Assembly (NCBI RefSeq): GCF_016724845.1
Contig: NZ_CP068082.1
Span: 2,294,001-2,358,000 of the forward strand
Source: Sphingobacterium spiritivorum
Lineage (GTDB): Bacteria > Bacteroidota > Bacteroidia > Sphingobacteriales > Sphingobacteriaceae
Direction of reading: 5' to 3'
Length of the DNA: 64,000 nucleotides
Part shown: piece by piece, positions 55,919 to 64,000 of the stretch
Layout: the number at the start of each line of letters is the position of its first letter
Numbering within the stretch: position 1 is the stretch's first letter
Program-made: the position numbers and the translations under genes
Notes under the pieces: model-generated
Seen by the model: only the letters and a program-made list of their open reading frames with translations
Told to the model about the DNA's origin: nothing
The model's database searches: none

Positions 55919-55922
55919 TTTG
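55915..55922 (+). promoter_or_regulatory. Putative sdaA -7 box
   Basis: TATTTTTG, exact TAnnTTTG match, with TTTG at 55896-55899 as possible -33 element. The ATG lies 27 bp downstream. Confidence 0.55.
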
Positions 55923-55948
55923 TGACGATTAAATTGTTGATCTAAAAA

Positions 55949-57376
55949 ATGGCAAAAGAGCAGATTTCTATATTTGATATGTTTAAGATTGGGGTAGGGC
56001 CTTCCAGTTCGCATACATTGGGTCCATGGCGTGCTGCACAGCAGTTTACCAAAGTCTTAGAAGATAAGGGTGTGTTGGGTGATGTAGAAGCTGTCAAGAT
56101 CTTATTGTACGGATCACTGGCAAAGACCGGAGTGGGACACGGAACCGATATTGCAATCCTGTTGGGACTGAGCGGAGATGATCCCGTGACCTGTGATGTG
56201 AATCAGATCACTCCTAAGGTCGAGCATATCAAAGCAGCTCATGAGCTGGTGCTAGCAGGGAAACATGTTATTCCTTTTTCTTTTAAAGAAGACCTGTTGT
56301 TCTTATTTCAGGAAAGTCTTCCTTTTCACCCTAATGCGGTAACATTTCAGGCTTTTTTGAAAGGTGAAAAGGCGGTGAGTGAAACCTACTATTCAATCGG
56401 CGGTGGCTTTGTTGTTCAGGAGGGTGACGATTCCGGGTTCTTATCTGAAATAGATTTGCCTTTTCCTATTGATACTGCTCAGGAGCTTATGTTGGCCTGT
56501 ATGCGTACGGGTTTGAAGATTTCTGATGTCGTCATGGAGAATGAGAGCGCCTGGCGTAGCGAAGAAGAGACTAAAGCCGGAGTACTTCGTATTTTTACAG
56601 CTATTAAAGAATGTATCTACAGAGGTTGTCATACTTCGGGTGTCCTTCCGGGCGGATTGAACGTGGAACGACGTGCTGCAAAACTGAATAAAAAACTGAT
56701 CAATGGCCGTAGTTATGTCGATTTTGAGAGTTGGGTACAGGCTATACGTGAAGGAGGAAAAGATTTTGATTATATTCTGGATTGGGTGAGTTGCTTTGCT
56801 TTGGCCGTAAATGAGGAAAATGCTTCATTTGGACGTGTCGTTACGGCGCCTACAAACGGAGCTGCGGGGGTGATTCCGGCGGTGCTTCAATATTTTATTA
56901 CTTTTCACAATGGATTTGATGAGAGTAAGATTATTCAATTTATTGCTACAGCTTCTGAGATCGGTTCGATTTTTAAAAAGGGAGCGACTATATCTGCGGC
57001 AATGGGCGGTTGTCAGGCTGAGATTGGGGTTTCCTCTGCAATGGCTGCCGGAGCGCTGACCGAATGTCTGGGTGGATCTCAACGGCAGGTACTGATGGCT
57101 TCGGAGATTGCCATGGAACATCATCTGGGACTGACCTGTGATCCGATCGGTGGGCTTGTGCAGGTGCCTTGTATAGAACGGAACACCATGGGGGCAATTA
57201 AGGCAATCACTGCTGCGCAGTTAGCGCTGCGTTCTAATCCGGATAAGGCAAAAGTAAGTCTTGATGCCGTGGTGAAAACGATGTGGGATACCGCACAGGA
57301 TATGAATGTGAAATATAAAGAAACGGCAGATGGTGGATTGGCTGTACATATTCCGCTTAGTCTTCCTGAATGTTAA
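55949..57376 (+). CDS. sdaA: L-serine ammonia-lyase (iron-sulfur type)
   Basis: Converts L-serine to pyruvate and ammonia. The single 475-residue chain contains both family domains: the beta domain from [21 protein letters not shown] (8-28) and the alpha domain with [17 protein letters not shown] and [18 protein letters not shown]. Cysteines in [14 protein letters not shown] and VPCIERN fit the [4Fe-4S] cluster ligands. A palindrome overlaps its promoter, suggesting direct regulation. Together with threonine dehydrogenase it gives the cell a route to use serine and threonine. Confidence 0.96.
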   Translation: MAKEQISIFDMFKIGVGPSSSHTLGPWRAAQQFTKVLEDKGVLGDVEAVKILLYGSLAKTGVGHGTDIAILLGLSGDDPVTCDVNQITPKVEHIKAAHELVLAGKHVIPFSFKEDLLFLFQESLPFHPNAVTFQAFLKGEKAVSETYYSIGGGFVVQEGDDSGFLSEIDLPFPIDTAQELMLACMRTGLKISDVVMENESAWRSEEETKAGVLRIFTAIKECIYRGCHTSGVLPGGLNVERRAAKLNKKLINGRSYVDFESWVQAIREGGKDFDYILDWVSCFALAVNEENASFGRVVTAPTNGAAGVIPAVLQYFITFHNGFDESKIIQFIATASEIGSIFKKGATISAAMGGCQAEIGVSSAMAAGALTECLGGSQRQVLMASEIAMEHHLGLTCDPIGGLVQVPCIERNTMGAIKAITAAQLALRSNPDKAKVSLDAVVKTMWDTAQDMNVKYKETADGGLAVHIPLSLPEC

Positions 57377-57403
57377 AGGCATATGATCTTGCCGGATATT
57401 TTT

Positions 57404-57411
57404 TAATTTTG
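57404..57411 (+). promoter_or_regulatory. Putative -7 box of the WalJ-like gene
   Basis: TAATTTTG, exact TAnnTTTG match, ends six bases before the ATG, so a very short leader is expected. Confidence 0.4.
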
Positions 57412-57417
57412 TTTTGA

Positions 57418-58200
57418 ATGAAGTATAGTGCTATAGCATCAGGCAGTAACGGTAACTGCTATTACGTGGCGAAGAATGATTCTGCGATTCTGGTTGATGC
57501 CGGGATAAACAGTAAGCATATCCATCTGCGCATGGGGAATCTGGGGATTCAGCCTGATACTATAAAAGCAATTTTTATAACACACGAACATACCGACCAT
57601 ATTCGCGGGCTATCGGTTTTTAGCAAAAAATACAATCTTCCGGTGTATATTACTGAAGGAAGTTATCGCGGAAGCCGGTTACATCTCCCTTCTCATCTGG
57701 TACATGTAATCAAGCCTGATGATAAAGTGGAGATAGGGGAACTGACGGTATATGGTATTCCCAAATATCATGATGCGAAGGAACCCTGCAGCTTTCTTGT
57801 TTCTGACGGACAGTATAATATCGGTATCCTGACCGATATCGGCCGGGCTTGCGATAATGTCAGATATGTTATTCAGCATGCGGATATTCTGCTGTTAGAA
57901 TCTAACTATGATGAGGAAATGCTTCGTACGGGGCGCTATTCTTATTATCTGAAAAACAGAATCAGTAGCGGATGGGGGCATATCTCCAATACTGTTTCTC
58001 TGGAAATTTTCAATAATTGCCGCAGTAGCAGGCTGAAGCACCTGATATTAACTCATCTTTCGGGAGAAAATAACAGTGTAGAGTTGGTGGAACAGACATT
58101 TGCCCCGCATTGCTCAGAGATCAAACTGTCCATAGCGACCAGGTCTGCGGAGACCGAATTGTTTGATCTTCATGCTTTGCTCCTGAAGGAATTGATTTAG
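57418..58200 (+). CDS. MBL-fold metallo-hydrolase, YycJ/WalJ-like
   Basis: A 260-residue metallo-beta-lactamase-fold protein. N-terminal SAIASGSNGNCYYVA (4-18) and the metal motif THEHTDH (His56, His58, Asp60, His61) are clear. Further ligands appear at KYHDAKEPC, GILTDIG and THLSGENN. The family includes YycJ/WalJ, an exonuclease-like protein linked to cell-wall or DNA-repair functions; the substrate here is unproven. It follows sdaA by 41 bp and has its own possible promoter. Confidence 0.88.
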   Translation: MKYSAIASGSNGNCYYVAKNDSAILVDAGINSKHIHLRMGNLGIQPDTIKAIFITHEHTDHIRGLSVFSKKYNLPVYITEGSYRGSRLHLPSHLVHVIKPDDKVEIGELTVYGIPKYHDAKEPCSFLVSDGQYNIGILTDIGRACDNVRYVIQHADILLLESNYDEEMLRTGRYSYYLKNRISSGWGHISNTVSLEIFNNCRSSRLKHLILTHLSGENNSVELVEQTFAPHCSEIKLSIATRSAETELFDLHALLLKELI

Positions 58201-58222
58201 TACTGTTGCTGATCTGGAATAT

Positions 58223-58918
58223 TTATATCAGTTCCATATGGAACAGGTCTGCCAGATGGTTCTTTAATCTGTCTTTTACTTCGTTGATATCTATCTCTCT
58301 TCCAAGTTCACGCTGCATAGAAGTCACATCTTTATCATCTATTCCACATGGAACAATGTTTCCGAAATAACTCAAATCTGCGTTTACATTGAAGGCAAAT
58401 CCATGCATAGTGACCCATCTGCTGGCGCGCACACCCATTGCACATATTTTGCGGGCTTTGTCATTATCAGGATCTATCCATACGCCGGTATATCCGGGGT
58501 ATCTGCCTGCCGGAATTCCATAGTCTGCGAGGGTCAGAATAATAGCCTCCTCCAATGTACGGAGATACAGGTGAATGTCGGTGAAGAAATTGTCGAGATC
58601 CAGAATCGGATAGCCTACAATCTGTCCGGGACCGTGGTAGGTGATGTCTCCGCCGCGATTTATTTTATAGAAGGTGGCTTGTTTTTCTTCAAGGCCCTGC
58701 TCATCTAATAAAAGATTGTCCGGGTGACCGCTTTTTCCTAAGGTGTATACATGAGGATGCTCAGTAAAGATGAGATAGTTATTGGTCTCTGTATACGCTT
58801 CGTTGACACGATTATCATGCTTGATGTCCAATATACTTTTGAAAATCTCTTCTTGTCTGTTCCAGGCATCCTGATAATCCTGCAAACCCCAGTCCGTGAA
58901 TTGTACTTTTTTGTTCAT
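58223..58918 (-). CDS. lipB: Octanoyltransferase (lipoate biosynthesis)
   Basis: Transfers octanoyl from acyl carrier protein to lipoyl domains. The ATG at 58918 (MNKKVQFTDWGLQDYQDAW) gives 231 residues; longer N-terminal extensions look unlike the family. RGGDITYHGPGQIVGYPI (about 85-103) is the substrate-binding signature, and the catalytic Cys lies in VPCGIDDKDVTSM. It lies 144 bp downstream of hflX on the same strand. Confidence 0.95.
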   Translation of the reverse strand: MNKKVQFTDWGLQDYQDAWNRQEEIFKSILDIKHDNRVNEAYTETNNYLIFTEHPHVYTLGKSGHPDNLLLDEQGLEEKQATFYKINRGGDITYHGPGQIVGYPILDLDNFFTDIHLYLRTLEEAIILTLADYGIPAGRYPGYTGVWIDPDNDKARKICAMGVRASRWVTMHGFAFNVNADLSYFGNIVPCGIDDKDVTSMQRELGREIDINEVKDRLKNHLADLFHMELI

Positions 58919-59062
58919 ATGATGTGCGTAGGCAAAAGGCTGTAAGCTGTTGACTGACTGTTTTTTTTCGCTTAATCTGTAACGTTTTGTTTTTATCGGC
59001 AGAGGGAAATGATGATGTGAGTTCAAATCCCTCTTTGTTAAATTATCGCTTACGGCCTTTCG

Positions 59063-60271
59063 CTAATACAACAAATTATTATATGGATATCGGGCATTGT
59101 GCATTTCGACAATAATGTCGTAAAGCTTTTGCTTGAATTCCTCAACATTCGTTTTATTGGTTGCTGAGATAAAGATGGCCGGATCTGAATTTTTTCCCAT
59201 CCAGCTATTTCTGAATTTTTCCAGTGTTACTTCTCTTTCTTCACCTTCGTCTCTTTCTTCACCTTCGTCTCCTTCTTCAACTGCCGGTTTGTAAGCATCG
59301 ATTTTGTTGAATACAGTAATAACCGGTTTGTCTAATGCTCCCAAATCTTTTAACGTCTCATTGACAGCGTGAATGTGGTCCTCAAAATTGGGGTGAGAAA
59401 TGTCTACGACGTGAATCAGTACATCTGCTTCCCGTACTTCATCTAATGTGGATTTGAAACACTCGACCAGATGATGAGGCAACTTGCGGATAAACCCTAC
59501 GGTATCGGACAGCAGGAATGGCAAATTATCGATTACAACCTTTCTGACTGTTGTGTCCAGGGTTGCAAAGAGTTTGTTTTCGATCAGTACGTCAGATTTG
59601 GAAATCATATTCATAATGGTTGATTTTCCAACGTTTGTATATCCGACTAATGCCACTCTGATCATTTCTCCACGGTTTTTACGCTGTGTCTCATTCTGTT
59701 TATCAATGGATTTGAGACGTTCTTTGAACAGGGAGATCTTATTCAGGATCATCCGTCTGTCGGATTCTATCTGAGATTCACCCGGACCACGCATACCGAT
59801 ACCACCACGCTGACGCTCCAGGTGCGTCCACATGCGTGTCAATCGGGGAAGGATGTATTGAAGCTGAGCCAGCTCTACCTGAGTCTTTGCCTGTGCTGTT
59901 TTGGCGTGACTGGCAAATATATCCAGAATCAGATTGGAACGGTCCAGAATCTTTACTTTGAAAAAGTTTTCGATATTGCGCAGTTGAGAAGGGCTTAATT
60001 CATCATCAAACACTACCATATCGATTTCTTCTGCATCGATGTAAGATTTGATTTCTTCCATTTTGCCACTTCCGATAAAAGTTGCCTTATCCGGATAAGC
60101 GAGTTTTTGTGTGAAAATACCGTTGGTAATCCCTCCGGCAGTCTCGACCAGAAATTGCAGTTCTTCGAGATACTCACGGGCTTTGGCTTCTGTTGTATCC
60201 GGAGTAATGACGGAGATCAGTACTGCAGTTTCGGGTTTTAATGCGGTATCGTATATTTTGGTTCTAGCCAT
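59063..60271 (-). CDS. hflX: GTPase HflX
   Basis: Ribosome-associated GTPase linked to stress and ribosome splitting. It has 402 residues: the N-terminal HflX domain (about 25-195, with RQRGGIGMRGPGESQIESD) and the G domain with GYTNVGKST (210-218), DTVGFIRKLPHHLVE and NKID. An acidic low-complexity insert of Glu/Gly/Asp repeats lies between the NKID and SATN motifs. It is downstream of recG with an exact -7 box at 60379-60386. Confidence 0.96.
   Translation of the reverse strand: MARTKIYDTALKPETAVLISVITPDTTEAKAREYLEELQFLVETAGGITNGIFTQKLAYPDKATFIGSGKMEEIKSYIDAEEIDMVVFDDELSPSQLRNIENFFKVKILDRSNLILDIFASHAKTAQAKTQVELAQLQYILPRLTRMWTHLERQRGGIGMRGPGESQIESDRRMILNKISLFKERLKSIDKQNETQRKNRGEMIRVALVGYTNVGKSTIMNMISKSDVLIENKLFATLDTTVRKVVIDNLPFLLSDTVGFIRKLPHHLVECFKSTLDEVREADVLIHVVDISHPNFEDHIHAVNETLKDLGALDKPVITVFNKIDAYKPAVEEGDEGEERDEGEEREVTLEKFRNSWMGKNSDPAIFISATNKTNVEEFKQKLYDIIVEMHNARYPYNNLLY
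59232..59277 (-). repeat. 18-bp tandem repeat inside hflX
   Basis: The unit TCTCTTTCTTCACCTTCG occurs at 59232-59249 and 59250-59267, followed by a diverged third copy. It encodes an acidic Glu/Gly-rich stretch, in frame. Confidence 0.9.
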
Positions 60272-60378
60272 ATAATAGTATTAAGAATAATAGCGACAGG
60301 AGATTTGAAAACAGGTATACTATTAACAGATTCCTACGCAATTTTGTTTGCCGGAAGCATCTTGCTTAAAGCATAATG

Positions 60379-60386
60379 CAAAGATA
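60379..60386 (-). promoter_or_regulatory. Putative hflX -7 box
   Basis: TATCTTTG on the minus strand, exact TAnnTTTG match, about 108 bp ahead of the hflX ATG and just after the recG stop. No clear -33 element at the standard spacing. Confidence 0.4.
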
Positions 60387-60394
60387 GTTGTTTT

Positions 60395-62500
60395 TTAAGA
60401 GATTTTGTCCCAGGAGATACCGGGAGCACGTTGTTTAAGGTAAGCGCTAAGTAAAATATTCTTCTCCAACTGTAGAGCAGGGTCTTCTTTGAAAATGCTG
60501 ATCACTGTATTCCGGGCTTCTGAAAGAATCGCCTGATCGCTGGCAAGATTGGCAATCTTCATGTCTAATACACCGGATTGTTGTGTTCCGGAGATGTCTC
60601 CGGGCCCGCGAAGCTGTAAATCGACTTCTGCAATTTCAAATCCGTCGTTGGTGCGAACCATTGTTTCCAGTCGTAAACGACCTTCTTTACTTAGTTTGTT
60701 GCCAGACATAAGGATACAGAAGGATTGTTCTGCACCTCTTCCTACGCGCCCGCGCAGCTGGTGAAGCTGGGATAGCCCAAATCGTTCGGAATTTTCGATG
60801 ACCATGACAGATGCGTTCGGTACATTGACTCCTACTTCGATCACGGTCGTTGCTACCATGATTTGTGTTTCATGTTTTATAAAACGCTGCATCTCGAAAT
60901 CTTTATCTTTCACTGGCATCTTTCCGTGAACGATACTGATCTTGTATTGTGGCAACGGGAATTCACGTTGCAGATTTTCAAGCCCTGCTTCCAGATAGAG
61001 CAAGTCCAGCTTTTCGCTTTCCTTAATCAGGGGAAATACGACATATACCTGTCTGCCCTTTGCGATCTCTTCTTTCATAAAACCAAACATGCGCAGCCGG
61101 GAGCTTTCAAAAAAGTGCACCGTCTTGATCGGTTTACGGCCTGCCGGCAATTCATCAATGACCGATATATCGAGATCGCCGTACATGGTCATCGCCAATG
61201 TGCGTGGTATAGGTGTAGCTGTCATCACGAGCATATGCGGAGGTATGACATTTTTACGCCATAGTTTGGCTCTCTGCTCTACTCCAAACCGGTGTTGTTC
61301 ATCAATAACTACAAAACCAATATTTTTGAATCGTACCTTATCTTCGATGAGTGCGTGGGTACCTATAAGTATATCCAGTGTTCCCTCTTCGAGCTCCTGA
61401 TGGATAATCCGACGTTCTTTGGCGGGTGTAGATCCGGTCAGCAAGCGGACTTTTGCGAATCCCTCGCCTAACAGTTCACTTACGCTGGCGTAGTGTTGTG
61501 TAGCAAGAATTTCTGTGGGAGCCATCATGCAGGCCTGAAATCCATTGTCTATGGCGAGCAGCATACTCATCAGGGCTACAACAGTCTTCCCTGAGCCTAC
61601 GTCTCCCTGGACAAGTCTGTTCATCTGGGCGCCGGTATTGGTGTCCTGACGAATTTCTTTAATTACTCTTTTTTGCGCATTGGTCAGTGGAAAGGGGAGT
61701 TTTTCATTGAAAAATGTATTGACCTTTTCTCCGACCTGATCAAAGCGGTGACCTTTAAATTTGAGGGTATTAAGCTGCTTGTTGTTTAAGAGACGAAGTT
61801 GTATAAAAAACAGCTCTTCAAATTTCAATCTTCGGATGGCCTGATCGAGTTCCTGCTGTGATTTTGGAAAGTGTATAGCAAGTAAAGCCTTCGGATAGTC
61901 GATTAACCGGTGTTCCTGTATGAGATAGGGCGGCAACATATCTCCGATGCTACGGTATACTGTTTCCAGGGCGGTCTGTTGTAAACGCTGTATACCCCTT
62001 GTGTCAAGGTTGAATTTTTTGAGCTTTTCTGTAGAGGAATAAACAGGTTGCAGACTTTGATTTCCGATCTTTTGTTCCTGTGCATTATAGAGCTCCATCT
62101 CCGGATGTGTAATGGAGATATGTCCGTTAAATTCGGTTGGTTTCCCATAGAGAATATATGGAGAGCCGATTTTAAGTGATTTCTTCAGCCAGGGAATACT
62201 TTGAAACCAGACGAGTTCTATTGATCCGGTATCGTCTCTAAACTGGCCGACCAGCCTTCTCCCTCTTTTTTCACCGACTTCCTGCAGGCCAATTAGTCGT
62301 CCCAATACCTGGGCGCCGATCATATCGGGATGTAGCTTATGAATTTTGTGAAACTGAGTGCGGTCTATATAGCGGAAAGGGTAATATTCCAGCAGATCAC
62401 CTATAGTAAAAACCTGCAACTCTTTTTTGAGTATGTCGGCCTTTTGAGGGCCTACGCCTTTGAGATATTCTATGGGTGTTATTAAAGATAAATTAGCCAC
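60395..62500 (-). CDS. recG: ATP-dependent DNA helicase RecG
   Basis: Remodels stalled forks and branched DNA. It has 701 residues with a wedge/OB domain (about 1-250) and helicase motifs: GDVGSGKTVVALM (Walker A), APTEILATQHY, VIDEQHRFGVEQR (DEQH box), TATPIPRTLAM and QLRGRVGRG. The start is GTG at 62500, chosen because MANLSLITPIEYLKGVGPQ matches the RecG N-terminus. That GTG lies in the 3' arm of a 12-bp inverted repeat, so start access may be regulated. It is 53 bp after the lipoprotein gene stop. Confidence 0.96.
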   Translation of the reverse strand: MANLSLITPIEYLKGVGPQKADILKKELQVFTIGDLLEYYPFRYIDRTQFHKIHKLHPDMIGAQVLGRLIGLQEVGEKRGRRLVGQFRDDTGSIELVWFQSIPWLKKSLKIGSPYILYGKPTEFNGHISITHPEMELYNAQEQKIGNQSLQPVYSSTEKLKKFNLDTRGIQRLQQTALETVYRSIGDMLPPYLIQEHRLIDYPKALLAIHFPKSQQELDQAIRRLKFEELFFIQLRLLNNKQLNTLKFKGHRFDQVGEKVNTFFNEKLPFPLTNAQKRVIKEIRQDTNTGAQMNRLVQGDVGSGKTVVALMSMLLAIDNGFQACMMAPTEILATQHYASVSELLGEGFAKVRLLTGSTPAKERRIIHQELEEGTLDILIGTHALIEDKVRFKNIGFVVIDEQHRFGVEQRAKLWRKNVIPPHMLVMTATPIPRTLAMTMYGDLDISVIDELPAGRKPIKTVHFFESSRLRMFGFMKEEIAKGRQVYVVFPLIKESEKLDLLYLEAGLENLQREFPLPQYKISIVHGKMPVKDKDFEMQRFIKHETQIMVATTVIEVGVNVPNASVMVIENSERFGLSQLHQLRGRVGRGAEQSFCILMSGNKLSKEGRLRLETMVRTNDGFEIAEVDLQLRGPGDISGTQQSGVLDMKIANLASDQAILSEARNTVISIFKEDPALQLEKNILLSAYLKQRAPGISWDKIS

Positions 62501-62531
62501 TGCAATTACATTTCTGCTAAGTGGCTAATTT
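62490..62531 (-). promoter_or_regulatory. Hairpin covering the recG start codon
   Basis: AAATTAGCCACT (62490-62501) and AGTGGCTAATTT (62520-62531) are perfect complements separated by 18 nt. In RNA the recG GTG would be paired inside the stem. No T-run follows, so it is not a typical terminator. Confidence 0.75.
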
Positions 62532-62553
62532 AAGAAAAATGCTTTAAAAACGG

Positions 62554-63246
62554 TTAGTATTGTATGACTGGTTTTCCATTTTCACAGCTTACTCCTTTTG
62601 CGGGCTTATCATTTTGATTGCTGCAGGGAGGGGAGGCCTGAAGTTTTCTTTTCTGTGCATACAGACTTTCATACTGACGACCTTTTTTGTAAAACTCTTC
62701 TCCTCTGATGTTTTCATTGTAGAGTACAGCGATATATTTACAGTCTTGCCGGATATATCCTATTCTCCACAAATTGGGATTCGTACAAGGATCATTCTTA
62801 TGGAAATCCACTATTTCTGTAAAATATTTTGGTAGTTCCTCCTCAATTTCCTGCAATGTCATATCTTTAGCATAATAAAGCTCAGCTTTATTGTTCTTGC
62901 ATCGTATTCCGATCGGTGGATAGGCTTCAAAATAATCAAGGTAAGGAATCGGAGGAGCATCCGGAGCATTATCAGCGCGCTTGCGGCGAACATGATATTC
63001 TTCTACAAGTTTATTATAGCGCTCTTCAAAACTTGGGTGTACCGGAAGATATACCGGCCCCAGTTGGTAAATAGTAGCGATCTTCCAGACGGATGGATCT
63101 CCGCATGCTACACTTTGTGTCAGTTGTACTATTTCCTGAAACTTTTCGTCTGCCAGACGCCTTAATTCTTCGTAACCAGGATCTTTTTTACAGCCCAAAA
63201 CCAGGATCCCGGACAATAAAAGGAGGGTGCTTAATACTCTTTTCAT
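62554..63246 (-). CDS. Lipoprotein with two copies of an unrecognised Cys/Trp domain
   Basis: No family recognised. A 230-residue protein whose signal peptide ends in LVLGC (Cys19). The mature part is two tandem copies of a domain of about 90 residues (about 37-126 and 139-230). Shared positions include EIV near the start, C-x(D/N)P-xx-W, and (P/S)xGxxC-x-N(G/N)K near the end. The second copy has four cysteines; the first keeps only the first and fourth. It begins 2 bp after the next paralogue's stop and precedes recG. Role unknown. Confidence 0.75.
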   Translation of the reverse strand: MKRVLSTLLLLSGILVLGCKKDPGYEELRRLADEKFQEIVQLTQSVACGDPSVWKIATIYQLGPVYLPVHPSFEERYNKLVEEYHVRRKRADNAPDAPPIPYLDYFEAYPPIGIRCKNNKAELYYAKDMTLQEIEEELPKYFTEIVDFHKNDPCTNPNLWRIGYIRQDCKYIAVLYNENIRGEEFYKKGRQYESLYAQKRKLQASPPCSNQNDKPAKGVSCENGKPVIQY

Positions 63247-63248
63247 AA

Positions 63249-63689
63249 TTAGTTTTTGGTGTTATTATAGATTAATGTTGCTTTCCCGTTCTGACAAATG
63301 ATTCCTGATGGCTTTTGATAAGCCATGCAATTTATAACAGGAGCGACCATAGGCGCATATATTTCCATAATCTGATTATGGTTGTAGATCAGCTGCTCAA
63401 GTTTTGTTCTGTCCAGGCTTTTGTGATAAACAATGTGTGATAATCCACATTCTGTGCGCATATCGGTCATATTCCAATCTGTGGGGTCGGTACAGGGGAT
63501 ACTGGTTGTTAACTCATTTATCTTTTTGTAAGAATCTGTTGAAAGTTTTTCTAATTGTTCCTGACTAAAGTTTTTATACGGATTGGGGATATCAGGAATA
63601 CAGCAGTCTTTTCTTTTACAACTAAAAAAGATCAGGATTACCATAAAGACCAGCGATGCTGAAAGTGCTCTATGTTTCATAATATTCAT
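63249..63689 (-). CDS. Paralogous lipoprotein with one copy of the Cys/Trp domain
   Basis: Start taken at the ATG at 63689 (146 residues, MNIMKHRALSAS); ATG at 63680 is also possible. Signal peptide ends in IFFSC. The mature part opens with RKDCCIPDIPNP and then carries one domain copy: IPCTDPTDW, a second Cys in RTECGLS, a third in VINCMAY and a fourth in SGIICQNGKA. It is clearly related to its two neighbours. Function unknown. The gene starts 13 bp after the preceding paralogue. Confidence 0.72.
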   Translation of the reverse strand: MNIMKHRALSASLVFMVILIFFSCKRKDCCIPDIPNPYKNFSQEQLEKLSTDSYKKINELTTSIPCTDPTDWNMTDMRTECGLSHIVYHKSLDRTKLEQLIYNHNQIMEIYAPMVAPVINCMAYQKPSGIICQNGKATLIYNNTKN

Positions 63690-63702
63690 AATATATACTG
63701 AT

Positions 63703-63999
63703 TTAGTATTTAACAGCAGGTTTACCATTCTCACAAGCTACTCCTTTTGCCGGTTTATCATTGACAGACGGACAATTCATAGACTTATCCAAAACTGTTT
63801 TGCGATAATACAGGTGAGCATACTCTTCCATTCTCTTAGAGAACTCTCTAAATCTGTCAGTCTGTGTATAGGCTATTGATACAAATTCACAATCTTTTCG
63901 TATCGTAGTCACATACCATCCTGTAGCCGAACTACATGTCTGCTCTTTAAAAAAGTCTCTGATTTCCGGGAAAAGTTTCTGTAAACGATCATTGACCTC
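63703..63999 (-). CDS. Third paralogous Cys/Trp-domain protein, C-terminal part (5' end outside window)
   Basis: The frame is open to the right edge, so the N-terminus is missing; the GTG at 63912 is internal. The visible 98 codons hold one domain copy with all four cysteines: QTCSSATGWYV, RKDCEFVSIAY, SMNCPSVND and KGVACENGKPAVKY. It shares NDKPAKG-x-CENGKP with the second domain of the gene at 62554-63246. Likely a lipoprotein like its neighbours, but its signal is not in the window. Confidence 0.7.
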   Translation of the reverse strand, partial: EVNDRLQKLFPEIRDFFKEQTCSSATGWYVTTIRKDCEFVSIAYTQTDRFREFSKRMEEYAHLYYRKTVLDKSMNCPSVNDKPAKGVACENGKPAVKY

Positions 64000-64000
64000 T

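Overview
The window looks like a stretch of ordinary chromosome from a Bacteroidota bacterium, most likely Sphingobacteriaceae (Sphingobacterium or a close relative; inferred from gene content, not from a marker gene). The evidence is the Bacteroidota-type -7 box TAnnTTTG in front of many genes, the lack of Shine-Dalgarno sequences before most starts, and typical families: DUF4270, DUF5686, carboxypeptidase-regulatory-domain outer membrane proteins, an exbB-exbD-exbD-tonB locus with PstS-like and TPR proteins, an SDR-type threonine dehydrogenase and a 14-gene nuo operon. I saw no insertion sequences, phage genes, tRNA, rRNA or CRISPR.

Layout. 1-2.4 kb: the end of a DUF58 gene, a Tat-exported Dabb protein, and metK behind a SAM-II-like riboswitch. 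2.5-3.7 kb: a lipid kinase and a SUI1-family factor. 4.2-10.3 kb: a TonB energising locus (exbB, two exbD, tonB, a small membrane protein, a PstS-like lipoprotein, a TPR protein). 10.4-23.4 kb: complete nuoA-N for complex I, with a short NuoG, closed by a strong terminator. 23.5-28.2 kb: a DUF5686 protein, an enoyl-CoA hydratase, a phosphopantetheinyl transferase and dCTP deaminase. 28.2-32.2 kb: prfB with a programmed +1 frameshift, pgi and trhO. 32.3-37.4 kb: a minus-strand operon of DeoR regulator, flippase, three glycosyltransferases and DUF3820, probably for a surface polysaccharide. 37.4-43.4 kb: a repeat protein with a recent 171-bp duplication, yebC, threonine dehydrogenase, a lamin-tail surface protein and asd. 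43.6-48.8 kb: Kelch and DUF4270 lipoproteins, then a histidine kinase, response regulator and pncA. 48.8-55.7 kb: a large outer membrane protein, a TetR regulator and two secreted glycosidases. 55.9-62.5 kb: sdaA, a WalJ-like hydrolase, lipB, hflX and recG. 62.5-64 kb: three tandem paralogous lipoproteins of a cysteine-patterned family I do not recognise.

Genes that work together: exbBD/tonB supply energy to TonB-dependent outer membrane transport. The nuo operon makes the proton-pumping NADH:quinone oxidoreductase. sdaA and threonine dehydrogenase degrade serine and threonine, while asd and metK serve aspartate-family and SAM synthesis. The glycosyltransferase/flippase operon assembles and exports glycans.

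The items most worth a second look are the tandem four-cysteine lipoprotein family at the right edge, the SAM-II-like RNA before metK, the hairpin that buries the recG start codon, the 10-bp palindrome inside the sdaA promoter, and the in-frame repeat gene at 37.4-38.6 kb.
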